A DNA stretch of 64,000 bases from Taenia hydatigena (Eukaryota; Platyhelminthes; Cestoda; Cyclophyllidea; Taeniidae): contig JADWOT020000001.1 of the NCBI GenBank assembly GCA_036345935.2, positions 10,037,801 to 10,101,800 on the forward strand, read 5' to 3'. The position numbers and the translations under genes were made by a program. Shown here in pieces: positions 49,200-59,690 of this stretch (positions within the stretch are counted from its first letter, which is position 1; the number at the start of each line of letters is the position of its first letter). The notes under the pieces are model-generated. The model made no database searches. It was not told the DNA's origin and was given only the letters and a program-made list of their open reading frames with translations.

Positions 49200-50195
49200 A
49201 TTTCCCACAACAAATGCATGAGATGGCGAATTTAGACCTCTTTGAGTGGAATTTTGTAGTATTGATGGACACGAGATGGCGAATTTTGATTGCTGTGAAT
49301 GGAATTTCGTAGTATTGATCGACATGAGATAGCGAATTTTGCTGCGAATGGAATTTTGTAGTAATGATGAATACGAGATGGCGAATTTCGCCCTATTTTA
49401 ATGGAATTTTGTAGTATTGATCGACTTGAGATGGCGAATTTCGCTCGCTGTGATTTGAATTTTTTTGATTGAACGAGATTTCGAAATTTGCTCTCTTTGA
49501 ATGGAATTTTGTAGTATTGATCGACTTGAGATGGCGAATTTCGCTCGCTGTGAATGGAATTTTGTGGTATTGATCGACACGAGATGGGGATTTTGCTCCC
49601 TTTGAATGGAATTTTGTAGTATTATTCCATATGAGACGACGAGTTTTTCTGTCTTTAAATAGAACTTTTTGGTATTTTGCTCTCTTGGAATAGAATTTTG
49701 CAATATTGATTGACCTGAGACGGCGATATTTGCTCTCTTTGAATGGAATTTTTTAGTATTGATCGATATGCGATGGCGAATTTCGCTTTATTTGAAGGCA
49801 ATTTCGTGGCAGTGATGGGCACGAGATGGCTAATTTTGCTCTCTTTGAATGGAATTTCGTGATAATGATCGACATGTGATAGGGATATTTGTTCCGTTTG
49901 AATGGAGTATTGCACTATTGACCGAGAAGAGACGGCGATTTATGCTGCCTTTGAATGGAATTTGGCGGTATTGATCGACATGAGATCGCGAATTTAGCTC
50001 TTTGGGAATGGAATTTCGTGGTAGTGATCGACATGCGATCTGGAATTCAGCTCTCTTTAAATGGAATTTGGTGGTAATGATCGACATGTGATGGCGGTAT
50101 TTGTTCCTTTTGAATGGAATTTTGTAGTATTGATCGAGAAGAGACGGCGAGTTTTGTTCCCTTTGAATGGAATTTTGTAGTATTGCTTCAGGTGA
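49200..50195 (+). repeat. ~54-bp satellite array (S3)
   Basis: About 18 units of the S2 type (TTTGAATGGAATTTTGTAGT, TGATCGACATGAGATGGCGA, ATTTTGCTCTC). It is the best-preserved array and fixes the unit at about 53-54 bp. It ends at the start of a pyrimidine-rich tract. Confidence 0.9.
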
Positions 50196-50227
50196 GACGC
50201 CTTTCCCTACTCACTTCGTCCTACTAT

Positions 50228-50885
50228 TATCCCCAATATGTCCCAATTCCCTCTCCTTCCCCTCTGTCTCCTGTCTCCGTTGTATCGTTCTCCCACAGTC
50301 GTCCACCCTTGCCTGCTCGTCTGCCCGCCCATTCCCACGGTGCACTCTCCACCTCCCACTACTCCATCGCCTTCTCCTCTCACGCACACACACACACACA
50401 CGCACCCGTTCCCACCGGTGCACTTACTCCTAACACTACTCTTGCACACAATCACTCACTCTCACTCACTCACTCACTGCACCATCAATTAATACGCTAT
50501 CAGCTTAATGCGCCCCCTACCTATTACTTTGCCTCCCTCCTCCTCCTCTCAACTACTTATACGCTGCTAGTAGACCTCTTCCCTCCCTCCCTCCCTCTTT
50601 CCTGCCTTCTTTCTCTCCTTCCTCCTTTTTTTAATCCCTTCACTTCAAGTAATGCCTTTTCGTCAATGAGCACTACTTTTACTACCACCGCATTCATTCA
50701 TTCATTCTTTCATTCGCACACTTGCACTCGCACCTCCCTTATTCTTTCCATTTCCCTCAACCCCTCTTTCTCTCTCCCATTCTTTCATTTCTACTTCCAT
50801 TCCAGATGCACTCTCTTTTTCCCTTCTTTCTGTTTTCTTTTCCACCACCAATCCATCGCACCGTCATTCACATCACACTCACAAG
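50228..50885 (+). repeat. Long pyrimidine-rich low-complexity tract
   Basis: About 650 bp dominated by C and T on the plus strand, with a CA microsatellite (50386-50402), TCAC repeats (50450-50480), CCCT runs (50580-50600) and CATT repeats. It keeps a 269-codon frame open, but the translation is Ser/Pro/Leu/His low-complexity; I regard that as a by-product. It lies upstream of the secreted-protein gene at 51015. Confidence 0.7.
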
Positions 50886-51014
50886 TGACAAGGCGTAGTA
50901 GAGCAACAAACCATCAACTGTAATTATGGCAATAAATATTCTATTCACAAACAGGGCAAACACAACAACAAAACACTCTCTTTAACCGTCTTCGCAGACG
51001 CTTGCACCACTAAA

Positions 51015-51602
51015 ATGAACAAAATGCAGGCACTCATTTGCTACATTATTCTGTTTGGCTTTGTGCAGTTTAATTGAATACATGTGTGCAACCCACCGAA
51101 GACCGCGACTTGTGCAGCGCTGGCAGTTCCGGCAACGTTGGGCGCTCTCTATTCCTGCGCCAATTGTCTGCGTCAATGGAGGCCAAACTTAAGGTGCTCT
51201 CCGTACTGTCCACAGACCCGGGCCAGATGTCGGTAATAAGAATGAGGTGGAAGCTATTTATAACTTCTTCACCTCTACGGTCACGTGGCAGTGCCCCCAC
51301 CGTAAAGAACTCTTCAATATTCTCTTCATCTTCGACGTCTTCCCCTTCCAATGCTGTTGATGGACTCCGCTCGCCCTCTTCATGCTTCACCGACTCCAAC
51401 TCCACGTCCGCTGTTACTGTTCCAGTAAAGACGAAAGGCCAGGCTGTTGTACAACTTGGCAATGAGGCAGAAGTGGAAGGTACGAATTCACTTCAGTGTA
51501 ATGACCTACATTGAGTGGGTGATGCTGCACTTGCCAGTGGTGGCAGGGCACCCAAAATCGGCCCGCTTATCGACGGCAGCAAGAGCACAATTGACTGACT
51601 GA
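51015..51602 (+). CDS. Predicted secreted protein (159 aa), three exons
   Basis: ATG at 51015; exons 51015-51067, 51118-51479, 51538-51602 (TGA), introns 50 and 58 nt, phases 2 and 1. The N-terminus MNKMQALICYIILFGFVHA is a good signal peptide, with cleavage expected after VHA because the first intron joins Val to His-Ala-Gly-Ser. The mature part has GNVGRSLFLRQLSASMEAKL, a Ser/Thr-rich middle (NSSIFSSSSTSSPSN) and a basic end (HPKSARLSTAARAQLTD). An alternative acceptor at 51547 removes three codons without changing frame. No cysteine framework or family recognised; a secreted or propeptide-like role is inferred only from the signal peptide. It is convergent with exons on the minus strand at 51907-52153. 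Confidence 0.55.
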
Positions 51603-51906
51603 CTTCGGTTCAACCATGAGCACGGTGAGTAATCTTCTACAAGGGGAGTAAATCAGAGGCACCAATAAGATTGACAACTGGTCTTCCTTCCTTTTGTGGG
51701 CACCTAAGAAGCCACAAAGTGAACCCTACCAAGTGCAATCGCCCATTGCCTAGCCCACAGGCCTCGGCGATGAATGCCAATCCACTGATAATAGGCGAAA
51801 AGGAAGCAGATGAGGGCGAGTATTCGCCGCTGCATCTCCAGCGCTGCAAGCATTTCCACAATGTTGCCGTTCATAGTCATTGAGCGCACAACTTTCAGCG
51901 AGATCG

Positions 51907-52153
51907 TCACAACTCAAACGGCAATTCAAACTTAGCACATCGATTGACGGTCAAATTGATCGCCTCCGCGCTCACCTGCTGACTTGCCTCATTGGTTAAC
52001 TAAGGGGGAATCAATAAGACGGGATTTGAAAATCGCATGCTCTTGCACACGCAAGCGAACCAGGAGGTGTCAAGTCAGAGTAGACACTTACCATAAACAC
52101 CAGCCTAGCGACTGAATAGCCCTCTTCATCATCGTAGATTGTAAGAGCAGTGT
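51907..52153 (-). CDS. Unrecognised gene, last three exons (copy 1)
   Basis: Exons 52153-52092, 51999-51976 and 51930-51907 (TGA), with introns of 92 and 45 nt and donors GTAAGTG and GTGAGCG. Peptide: TALTIYDDEEGYSVARLVFM, LTNEASQQ, FELPFEL. Phase 0 at both junctions. A possible first exon starts at the ATG near 52220 (MDVKASRDMGLLPANFEF), but the join is unresolved. The same three exons, still open, recur at 54127-53881. Confidence 0.45.
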
Positions 52154-52269
52154 CTGTCTGCCTACTCTACGAACTCAAAGTTGGCAGGGAGTAGTCCCAT
52201 GTCACGACTAGCCTTCACGTCCATAGTAAAGGGTGCTTTTACAATTTAAATGGTTTTCTCCATTGGGGT

Positions 52270-52440
52270 AGGGCAGTGAGACGGCGATATTTGCTCTCTT
52301 TGAATGGGATTTCGTGGTAATGATCGACATGTGATGGCGATATTTGTTCCCTTTGAATGGAATTTTGCAGTATTGATTGAGAAGTGACGTCAAGTTATGC
52401 TCCCTTTGAATAGAATTTTGTTTTATTGTTCCATATGAGA
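52270..52440 (+). repeat. ~54-bp satellite array (S4)
   Basis: Three units (GACGGCGATATTTGCTCTC, TTTGAATGGGATTTCGTGG and variants), ending at the start of block E. Confidence 0.8.
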
Positions 52441-53777
52441 CAATGCAAACCTTATTTGATCGTCTTTTTACTTGCCACTATACCTGCATGAAGCGTGTAT
52501 GCTGTTGTTCAGATCAGTCCATTCAATCTTTTTAAAAAGTGGTATTTGCGTACTGTGTGAGGCGCCGGTTGGGATTTTGATAAAACGAAACAAAAGGTGC
52601 TTTACGGACCCTCTGTAGACATGGACTGTACAAAGTGACGCAGCCCCTTCTCATCGTGTAGGGCATATCGGGATGACGTCGTAAGTTTTGAGTCACCTTA
52701 GTTCCTGGTCAGCCTTTGCGACGAAGTGTGAACAGGAAACAGCCTATTTGGGCTCCTTTGCCACTTCTAGCCTTGATGACTCATTGGCTTTTCTTATTAC
52801 TGTAGGGTGGATACGAATACCATCTGCGACTGCTGTGGGATGGCATCCACCATAAGGAGGCAAGCAACGGCATAGCTTGGATCGAGGAGGTCGAGGCGCT
52901 CAAGCACTCGGAGGATCCACAACTCCCTCCATCTAAAGGAATGAATTGGATTTGGACAACTCACAGACGCAAGCACCATGTAGTAGTAATGAACAACCCT
53001 GCTTGCGATTCGCAGGCGCCGTCGATGTCGTCCTGTTTATTGTGCAATTTCAAATAATGTTTTTTGCCATATTCGGTATCTGTATTCCCCTTTATGTGTG
53101 CAGAATCAGGTCAAAGGTGGTAGCACAAGCAGAGGTGGTTTGGATGATTATCAGGAGTGCGACAGTCGGCCACTTCATTGCGTTATCACATTCTCCACGT
53201 ATAGTTAAGTCTCTATTTTTTGCGCAATTACCAAAGTAAATGCTCAAAATATTAATGTCGTTGTCAGAAGTTTTGTTTGCCATGGCAGCGTGTTAAATAG
53301 TTTGTTAATTTGATACCGGCGGAGTCTGACTAATGGGCCTAATTTGTACCAACATGCTCCCAACTCTTTTGAGCTATTGTGTAGTCTTATCCGTCCAGAT
53401 GGGACGGTGCTACCACATAAAGTCGTTTTATTCGATTAATCCAATCCAACCTACGCCTGAAGGGGTCCAGTGGAAAGAGTAGACAATGATATCGTAGGTC
53501 CTTCACCATCCCTTCACCAATGCAATCTCGATATGATAGACTGCTTATGGAAGTGGCTGAAACTAAACTCATGCATACATAAATCATTAAAATGTTCGCC
53601 TCAGGTTTTCCATCAAAAGGAACGAGATTTGTCGGTATAGCGTGCGTTATTCGGCAGATAGCAATCAGGAACGTAATTTCTTTAGCCGACTCTTTTACTT
53701 AACCATGCAAGACCCTACAGTTCAAAGACATGCGCACAAATCTACAGAGCAAAGGGCGGGTAAAACTGTAAAAACCG
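52440..53777 (+). repeat. Segmental duplication, block E (internally deleted)
   Basis: Matches D 43380-44355, then jumps near 53433 to the D 45500-45833 equivalent, so about 1.1 kb is missing relative to D and F. It ends at an unresolved base (n, 53778), after which a copy of 51806-52440 follows. Confidence 0.8.
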
Positions 53778-53778
53778 N

Positions 53779-54250
53779 AGCAGATAAGGGCGAGTATTCG
53801 CCGCTGCATCTCCAGCGCTGCAAGCACTTCCACAATGTAGTCGTTCATAGTCATTGAGCGCACAACGTTCAGCGAGATTGTCACAACTCAAATGGCAATT
53901 CAAACTTAGCACATCGATTGACGGTCAAATTGATCGCCTCCGCGCTCACCTGCTGACTTGCCTTATTGGTTAACTAAGGGGGAATCAATAAGACGGAATT
54001 TGAAAATCGCATGCTCTTGCACACGCAAGCGAACCGGGAGGTGTAAAGTCAGAGTAGACACTTACCATAAACACCAGCCTAGCGACTGAATAGCCCTCTT
54101 CATCAACGTAGATTGTAAGAGCAGTGTTTGTCTGCCTACTCTACTAACTCCAAGTTGGCAGGAAGTGGTCCCTTGTCACGACTAGCCTTTACGTCCATAG
54201 TAAAGGGTGCTTTTACAATTTAAATGGTTTTATCCATTGGGATAGGGCAG
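53779..54250 (+). repeat. Copy of 51806-52270
   Basis: Constant offset of 1974 bp, high identity, starting exactly after the single n. Together with block E this makes a tandem repeat of satellite, block and flank. Confidence 0.8.
53881..54127 (-). CDS. Unrecognised gene, last three exons (copy 2)
   Basis: Exons 54127-54066, 53973-53950 and 53904-53881, same lengths and splice sites as copy 1, with changes DDEE to VDEE and NEAS to NKAS. Open, but its own upstream exons are not visible. It may be a truncated duplicate. Confidence 0.35.
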
Positions 54251-54520
54251 TGAGACGGCGATATTTGCTCTCTTTGAATGGAATTTTGTAGTATTGATCG
54301 ACACGAGATGGCGATATTCGCTCTATTTGAAGGGAATTTCGTGGCAGTGATGGACACGAGATGGCGAATTTTGCTCTCTTTGCATGGAATTTCGTGGTAA
54401 TGATCGGCGTGCGATGGCGATATTTGTTCCCTTTGAATGGAATTTTGTATTATTAATTGAGAAGTGACGTCGAGTTATGCTCTTTTTGAATGGAATTTCG
54501 TTGTATTGCTTTATATGAGA
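54250..54520 (+). repeat. ~54-bp satellite array (S5)
   Basis: Five units, including GGAATTTTGTAGTATTGATC and GAGATGGCGATATTCGCTC. It ends at the start of block F. Confidence 0.85.
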
Positions 54521-55867
54521 CAATGCGAACCTTATTTGATCGTCTTTTTACTTCCCACTACAACTGCATGAAGCGTGTATGCTGTTGTTCAGATCAGTCC
54601 ATTCAATCTTTTTGGAAGTGGTATTTGCGTACTGTGTGAGGCGCCGGTTGGGATTTTGATGAATCGAAACAAAAGGTGCTTTACGGATCCTCTGTAGACA
54701 TGGGCTGTACAAAGTGACGCAGACTCTTCTCATCGTGTAGGGCATATCGGGATGGCGTCGTAAGTTTCGAGCCACATTAGTTCATGGTGGGCCTTTGTGA
54801 GGAAGTGTGAACAGGAAACAGCCTATTTGGGCTCCTATGGCACTTCTAGCCTTGATGACTCATTGGCTTTTCTTATTACTGCAGGGTGGATACGAATAGC
54901 ATCTGCGACTGCTGTGGGAAGGAATCCACCATAAGGAGGCAAGCAACGGCATAACTTGGATCGAGGAGATCGAGGCGCTCAAGCACTCGAAGTATCCACA
55001 ATTCCCTCCACCCAAAGGAACGAATTAGATTTGGACGCAAGCACCATGTAGTAGTAATGAACAACCCTGCTTGCGATTCGCAGGCACCATCGACGTCGTC
55101 CTGTTTATTGTGCAATTTCAAATAATGTTTTTGCCATATTCGGTATCTCTATTCCCCTTTATGTGTGCAGAATCAGGTCAAAGGTGGTAGCACAAGCAGA
55201 GGTGGTTTGGATGATTGTTAGGAGTGCGACAGTCGGCCACTTCATTGCATTATCACATTCTTCACGTATGGTTAAGTCTCCATTTTTTGTGCGATTACCA
55301 AAGTAAATGCTCAAAATATTAATGTCGTTGTCAAAACTTTTGTTTGCCATGGCAGTGTGTTGAATGGTTTGTTAATTTGATACCGGCGGATTCTGACTAA
55401 TGGGGCCTAATTTGTACAAGCATGCCTCCAAATTTTTTTGAGTTATTGTGCAGTCTTATTTCTCTAGATGGAACGGTGTTACCACATAGAGTCGTTTCAT
55501 TCGATCATGGGCTGGTCATAGAGAAATGAAAGGTGTCAGCAGAAGGAATGAGGGACAGGTGAAGGTTGTGTAACTCTGTGTTTGTTCATAAAAGCTCTCT
55601 GGGAGGGTTATGGATAGCAAACAAGGAGGACGTCTTTACGAAGAAGGTGTCATCTGTCCCCTCGCGAAGGGGGTGTAATTGTGACAGAGGTGCTCTGATC
55701 ACTGAACACTGTTATGCTTGCCAAGCAAGGGGTTTCCAACTTCTGGCAGAACGGGACTATCAATAGCATTCAAGGCAGTTCATTTAATTGCTCCCAAAGC
55801 GCATTGTTTTGGGCTCAGTGCAAAATTTCGCTTTTACAAATGCGTCGTTTCGCTAGATGCCAACGAA

Positions 55868-56303
55868 AGTTGAGGACGGTAATGAATTGCACTGGTGACG
55901 CTATTTAACCACAATTTGCGGCGAATGGTTCTTATGTGTGTTTGCGGATTAGGGCAGGACTCTGTTCCAATCCGCCAATGCAGAACGGCGAAGGTGGCCA
56001 AAGGAAAGTCCACAAGCGCAGCATCAATGTGTCGTACAATGTGTAGTACAATGACAGTCGGAGTGAATTCAATCAATTACTGCCAGTCTTCCCGCTAAAT
56101 GGTGAAATCTGCCTCTACTTAATGGAAGAACATTCTTGTTATGCAGAAGTGTGGGACAGGTTGTCAAACGCGTGATCATTATTTGGCAAACTTCTTATCA
56201 ATGGCCATAATGGATGGATAGGAAGCTTAGACTGCTCTACGATGGTGTCGACCATTATTTGTTGGGATGGAACACCCACATAGTGATGCAGACACTCTGC
56301 CAT
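55868..56303 (-). pseudogene. Broken copy of the 44673-45121 gene
   Basis: The ATG is kept at 56303 (MAECLHHYVGVPSQQIM). The exon 1 end is shifted by base loss, the next exon begins with TAA after its acceptor, and an extra 12 nt (a repeated ATTGTACGACA-like stretch) lies inside exon 2. Confidence 0.4.
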
Positions 56304-56766
56304 CTAGTAGACCAGTTTCGACAGAATGGGATGATGTTGCACTGCTAATGCATTAAATATCGCTGAAAGAGGACACGGAGTACCAACCTCTGCACGGTTC
56401 CGGTGCACGAGAGCTTCCTTCTGCCTTCTTACTGACACACACAGCCAAAGGCATGAACTGGTCTAGAAAGTGAGATGGATATGCCACCGATGGATAAAAC
56501 CTTCTCTCGAGGATGAAGTTGGATGATATTATGAAGGCGTTAGGTCTCCTCTGTGCCTAACGGCATCATAGACATTGGTGTAAGCAGTTCTTTAAGGGAT
56601 CTACACGAGTAAGTGGACCAAGTGGGTGATGCCAAAACTGCAACGCTTAAGGCACTTTTAGAAGGCCTGAAATCACAGTGATTGCACCGACCCAACCTAC
56701 GCCTGGAGGGGTCCCAGTGGAAAGAGTAGGCAATGATAACGTAGGCTCCCTACCATCCCTTCACCG

Positions 56767-57054
56767 ATGCAATCTCGATATGATAGACTGCTTATGAAAG
56801 TGGCTGAAACTAAACTCATGTATACACAAATCATTAAAGTGGTCGCCTCAGGTTTTCCATCAAAAGGAACGAGAGTCGTCGGTATAGCATGCGTTATTCG
56901 GCAGATAGCAATCAAGAACGTAATTTCTTTAGCCGACTCTTACTTAACCATGGAGGACCTTGCAGTTCAAAGACATAAGCACAAATCTGCTGAATGCGCG
57001 ATACAAGATGACTGGGATTTAGATCTGGGACTCATCTTGTCCTTATCAAACTAG
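56767..57054 (+). CDS. Hypothetical 95-aa open frame, block F
   Basis: Begins MQSRYDRLLMKVAETKLMYT and continues VASGFPSKGTRVVG and ACVIRQIAIKNVIS. The D and E copies are cut short by a two-base insertion before the TTAACCATG region, so F is the most intact. It may be an exon of a larger gene. No family recognised. Confidence 0.3.
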   Translation: MQSRYDRLLMKVAETKLMYTQIIKVVASGFPSKGTRVVGIACVIRQIAIKNVISLADSYLTMEDLAVQRHKHKSAECAIQDDWDLDLGLILSLSN

Positions 57055-57263
57055 TCTGATATTCTGAAGATCGAAGAGGAAGAGGAAATCGGCGCACCTG
57101 CTACACAAGGTTTTATGAAGAAAATTTTATAAAATCACGTAATCTAATGAGGAGCAAAATGAAAACAAAAATATTGCAAACAGATGACAGAGAGTGTTTT
57201 CATTTGCATAACTTGGTGGCTGATAACGAAGTAACTTATTAGTTTGCTCTTCTTCTTCCCAAG

Positions 57264-57453
57264 CCTCGTTGCACATTTCATCCACCCTCATTCTGCGGTC
57301 GACAAGCCAGAGCAAATGATGACGGCAGCAGTGGAGCGAATCCTGGGAGACGATAAATTAGAAGAAACGCGTCGATTAGCCATTGCTTTACTCCTGTTCA
57401 TTCCTTATCTCCATTACTACACAATAACCACGAAGCAGTCAGACATTAAGTGA
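57264..57453 (+). CDS. Possible terminal exon, block F
   Basis: Preceded by a strong acceptor (TTTGCTCTTCTTCTTCCCAAG). Reads VAHFIHPHSAVDKPEQMMTA, ERILGDDKLEETRRLAIALL and ends YTITTKQSDIK with TGA. The D copy ends seven codons earlier at TAG. Upstream exon not identified. Confidence 0.3.
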
Positions 57454-58313
57454 TGGTCATCGATGGCATTCCGCTTGTTCCCCTGCAAGGCATGCTTAGG
57501 TTGTCTTAATTACAAAGGTGCCACTAATACTTCTCAGTGCCACCTTGAAGAATATCCATTAATTGCTTGTATATTCCACCGAGGGCGGGTGGCAGTGTCT
57601 TCGTCACAGTGTTTCTGTTGCGTACGCGTGCAGCTGGTTGAACCGCCCGCAACGTCGGATATTGATGCGAATTGCCGCAGAGTCGAATAATTGAAAAATG
57701 ACCCTTGTCAGATTAGTTCGAACTGGTTTGGTGACGAAAAGGTTCGTTTCGGCTTACCTTTTTTCCAAAGCATTGTAAAGGCACACACTTTACACTCCGC
57801 ATCGGTTTAGTCACCATCCCAAAAGTATGAACATCTGTTCATGATTTCAGCCACCCTACGCCTTCTATAATGCATTAATAACACCTTCTTTACCCCGATC
57901 CTTTGAACCGCATGTCACAGGATGCTGCTCTGTTTCAATTTAATCGTGCTTCAATCTCAGCATTCCGAATTCTTATAAGCTTATCAATTGTGGTATCACA
58001 TAAGCAAAACAAAATTATGCAAAATAATGAGACCGTTAAAATTATTTGCTGATGTGGTGCTGCCAGTACTTCTGCACGTCCTTCCAAACACTTTGAAGCA
58101 GCACTTGAGAATCTCGACTGGCCGATGGGCTTTGCCGATTGGCTGGATAAAAGAAGTCATCATACATGGATAGCGATCCCTTGTCACCTAAACGAGGCTT
58201 CATTTAAGCAGTTGTTTTCAGATTTTCCGTAATAATGTCTCAGGTAGGTCTTATTAAATCTGCGTCCGTTGCAAGGCTCTACTATATCCTTTTGATAGTC
58301 ATTTTCTCTGCAA

Positions 58314-59126
58314 ATGGCACTGAAATTTACCAGTAATAGAGCTATTTTTAGGAGAGATCAGATAATGCACAGACGAGCACGACTTTTCCGATTTAATGAG
58401 ACTAATAACAAATGTGGCTTGAATTACATGAGATGGGTGGATGAGTACCTTTGCCTAATGCTTTTCGCTAATGCAACAGCGCATTACGACCAAGAAGAAA
58501 GGTTCTTTCGTCGGCTGCTGTCGCAAGTGCTCCCTGCTTATATACGAGGGCCCATAAGCTGTGTGATCACCACGCCGTGCCATTGCACAAGACTGCCGCC
58601 ATTCAAAATGACACGATGCAAATGTGATTTGTCATTGTTACATTCTGTTTCCCCCATTCGCCTCTGTTTGGATGTGTCATCGGATATTCCATGCTTTTCG
58701 GACCAGTGGGATCGATTTCTGGGGGCAGCAGATGCTACTCTGCTGGACACGTGTGAGTGGTGGGAAGGACTTGGAGAAGTAGGGCAAAGGATGCAGCTGA
58801 GCGATTATGACTGTGTCATTTTATATCTTGATTATGTGGGTTTCGAACGTCGGGAATGTAAACACCTGAACGCGCTAGGCGATATCCTTACGCAAAAGCA
58901 GACATTCGTGTTGACTAACGCGATGTGAAGAATGTCGGATCTCTATTTGAATTTGGACTGCATGGAGAAAACTTTTGAGCTCTTAGGCAGTTTCTAGTTT
59001 CCCCCTTTCTTCAGGCTACCTCATAACTGGCGCATTTGGTGTAACAGGCGGCAGAACAATTTGATGATCAACTTTGTAGAGATAGCACGCTGGGCCTGTC
59101 TCAAAGTCATGTGGAGTAGCAGATGA
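58314..59126 (+). pseudogene. Intronless ~260-codon frame, block F copy (two stops)
   Basis: Same protein as 47217-47999. Open for 204 codons, then TGA at 58926 and TAG at 58995 before the end at 59124. The TAA that interrupts D is a sense codon here (GFERRE), and the F stops are sense codons in D (TIWQLL; GGFQF). The two copies therefore lost the frame independently after duplication. It carries WVDEYLCLMLFANATAHYDQ, SDQWDRFLGAADATLLDTC and NWRIWCNRRQ. Confidence 0.55.
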
Positions 59127-59690
59127 ACTCAACGCGCCTAAGTATACTTACAATGTGCCAGTCTATGGCGTCATGCTGTGGAGCGTTGAACAGCCTAAAA
59201 TGGATGCTATTTAATTATACTTGAAAAGACCTCCACTCCTATTTTATGGGGTTCGTTAATTCAGAACGAAGTGGAAAGTATTTTGTGGTTGATGCATGGA
59301 GGGTTGTAATATATCTGCTCGGCACCGTTCTCGTAGGCCAAAGTGGTGACAATGTTATTAGCCGCTTCGAAGTAGACGCTGGTGATTCACAGTATTGCTG
59401 CAGTGCATCGTCTTGCAGCCGCCGCATAACTTGAACTAGTTTAGGGATTTAGCATCGCATGATCCTCTGTGTGTGCACAGAGAGCGTTGTGCTGGCGCTT
59501 GCCGATTGATTTCCTCTTGCTGCAGGTTCTGGTATTAAACATCACCAATTTTACCTTGCGTTGACTAACCTTGTGCTCTTTAAATGCTGCTCAAATGAGA
59601 GAATATCAGTTGAAGTCTGGTTAGCTTTACAACTAATGACCAACAGTCGTAATCGGTCACATTAGTAAAACAAGCAAACTTGAAGCTCAG

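Larger units (their letters stand above)
54510..59690 (+). repeat. Segmental duplication, block F
   Basis: Collinear with block D over about 5.2 kb with scattered indels (12, 30 and 33 nt among them). Starts directly after array S5 and ends near GGTCACATTAGTAAAAC. Confidence 0.85.

Noticed and set aside
49398..50087. Repetitive minus-strand protein frames
   Set aside because: Satellite units read in frame; unit length close to a multiple of three keeps them open.
50386..50402. Short regular CA repeat as a possible CRISPR-like array
   Set aside because: A plain dinucleotide microsatellite; there are no spacers, and the organism is eukaryotic.
50114..50923. 269-codon plus-strand open frame
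   Set aside because: Lies in pyrimidine-rich low-complexity DNA and begins inside satellite. Lack of stops follows from composition; the translation is Ser/Pro/Leu/His repeats.
51070..51462. Minus-strand acidic 130-codon frame opposite the secreted-protein gene
   Set aside because: The plus strand has a signal peptide and two phase-consistent introns; the minus frame has no comparable splice context. Not fully excluded.
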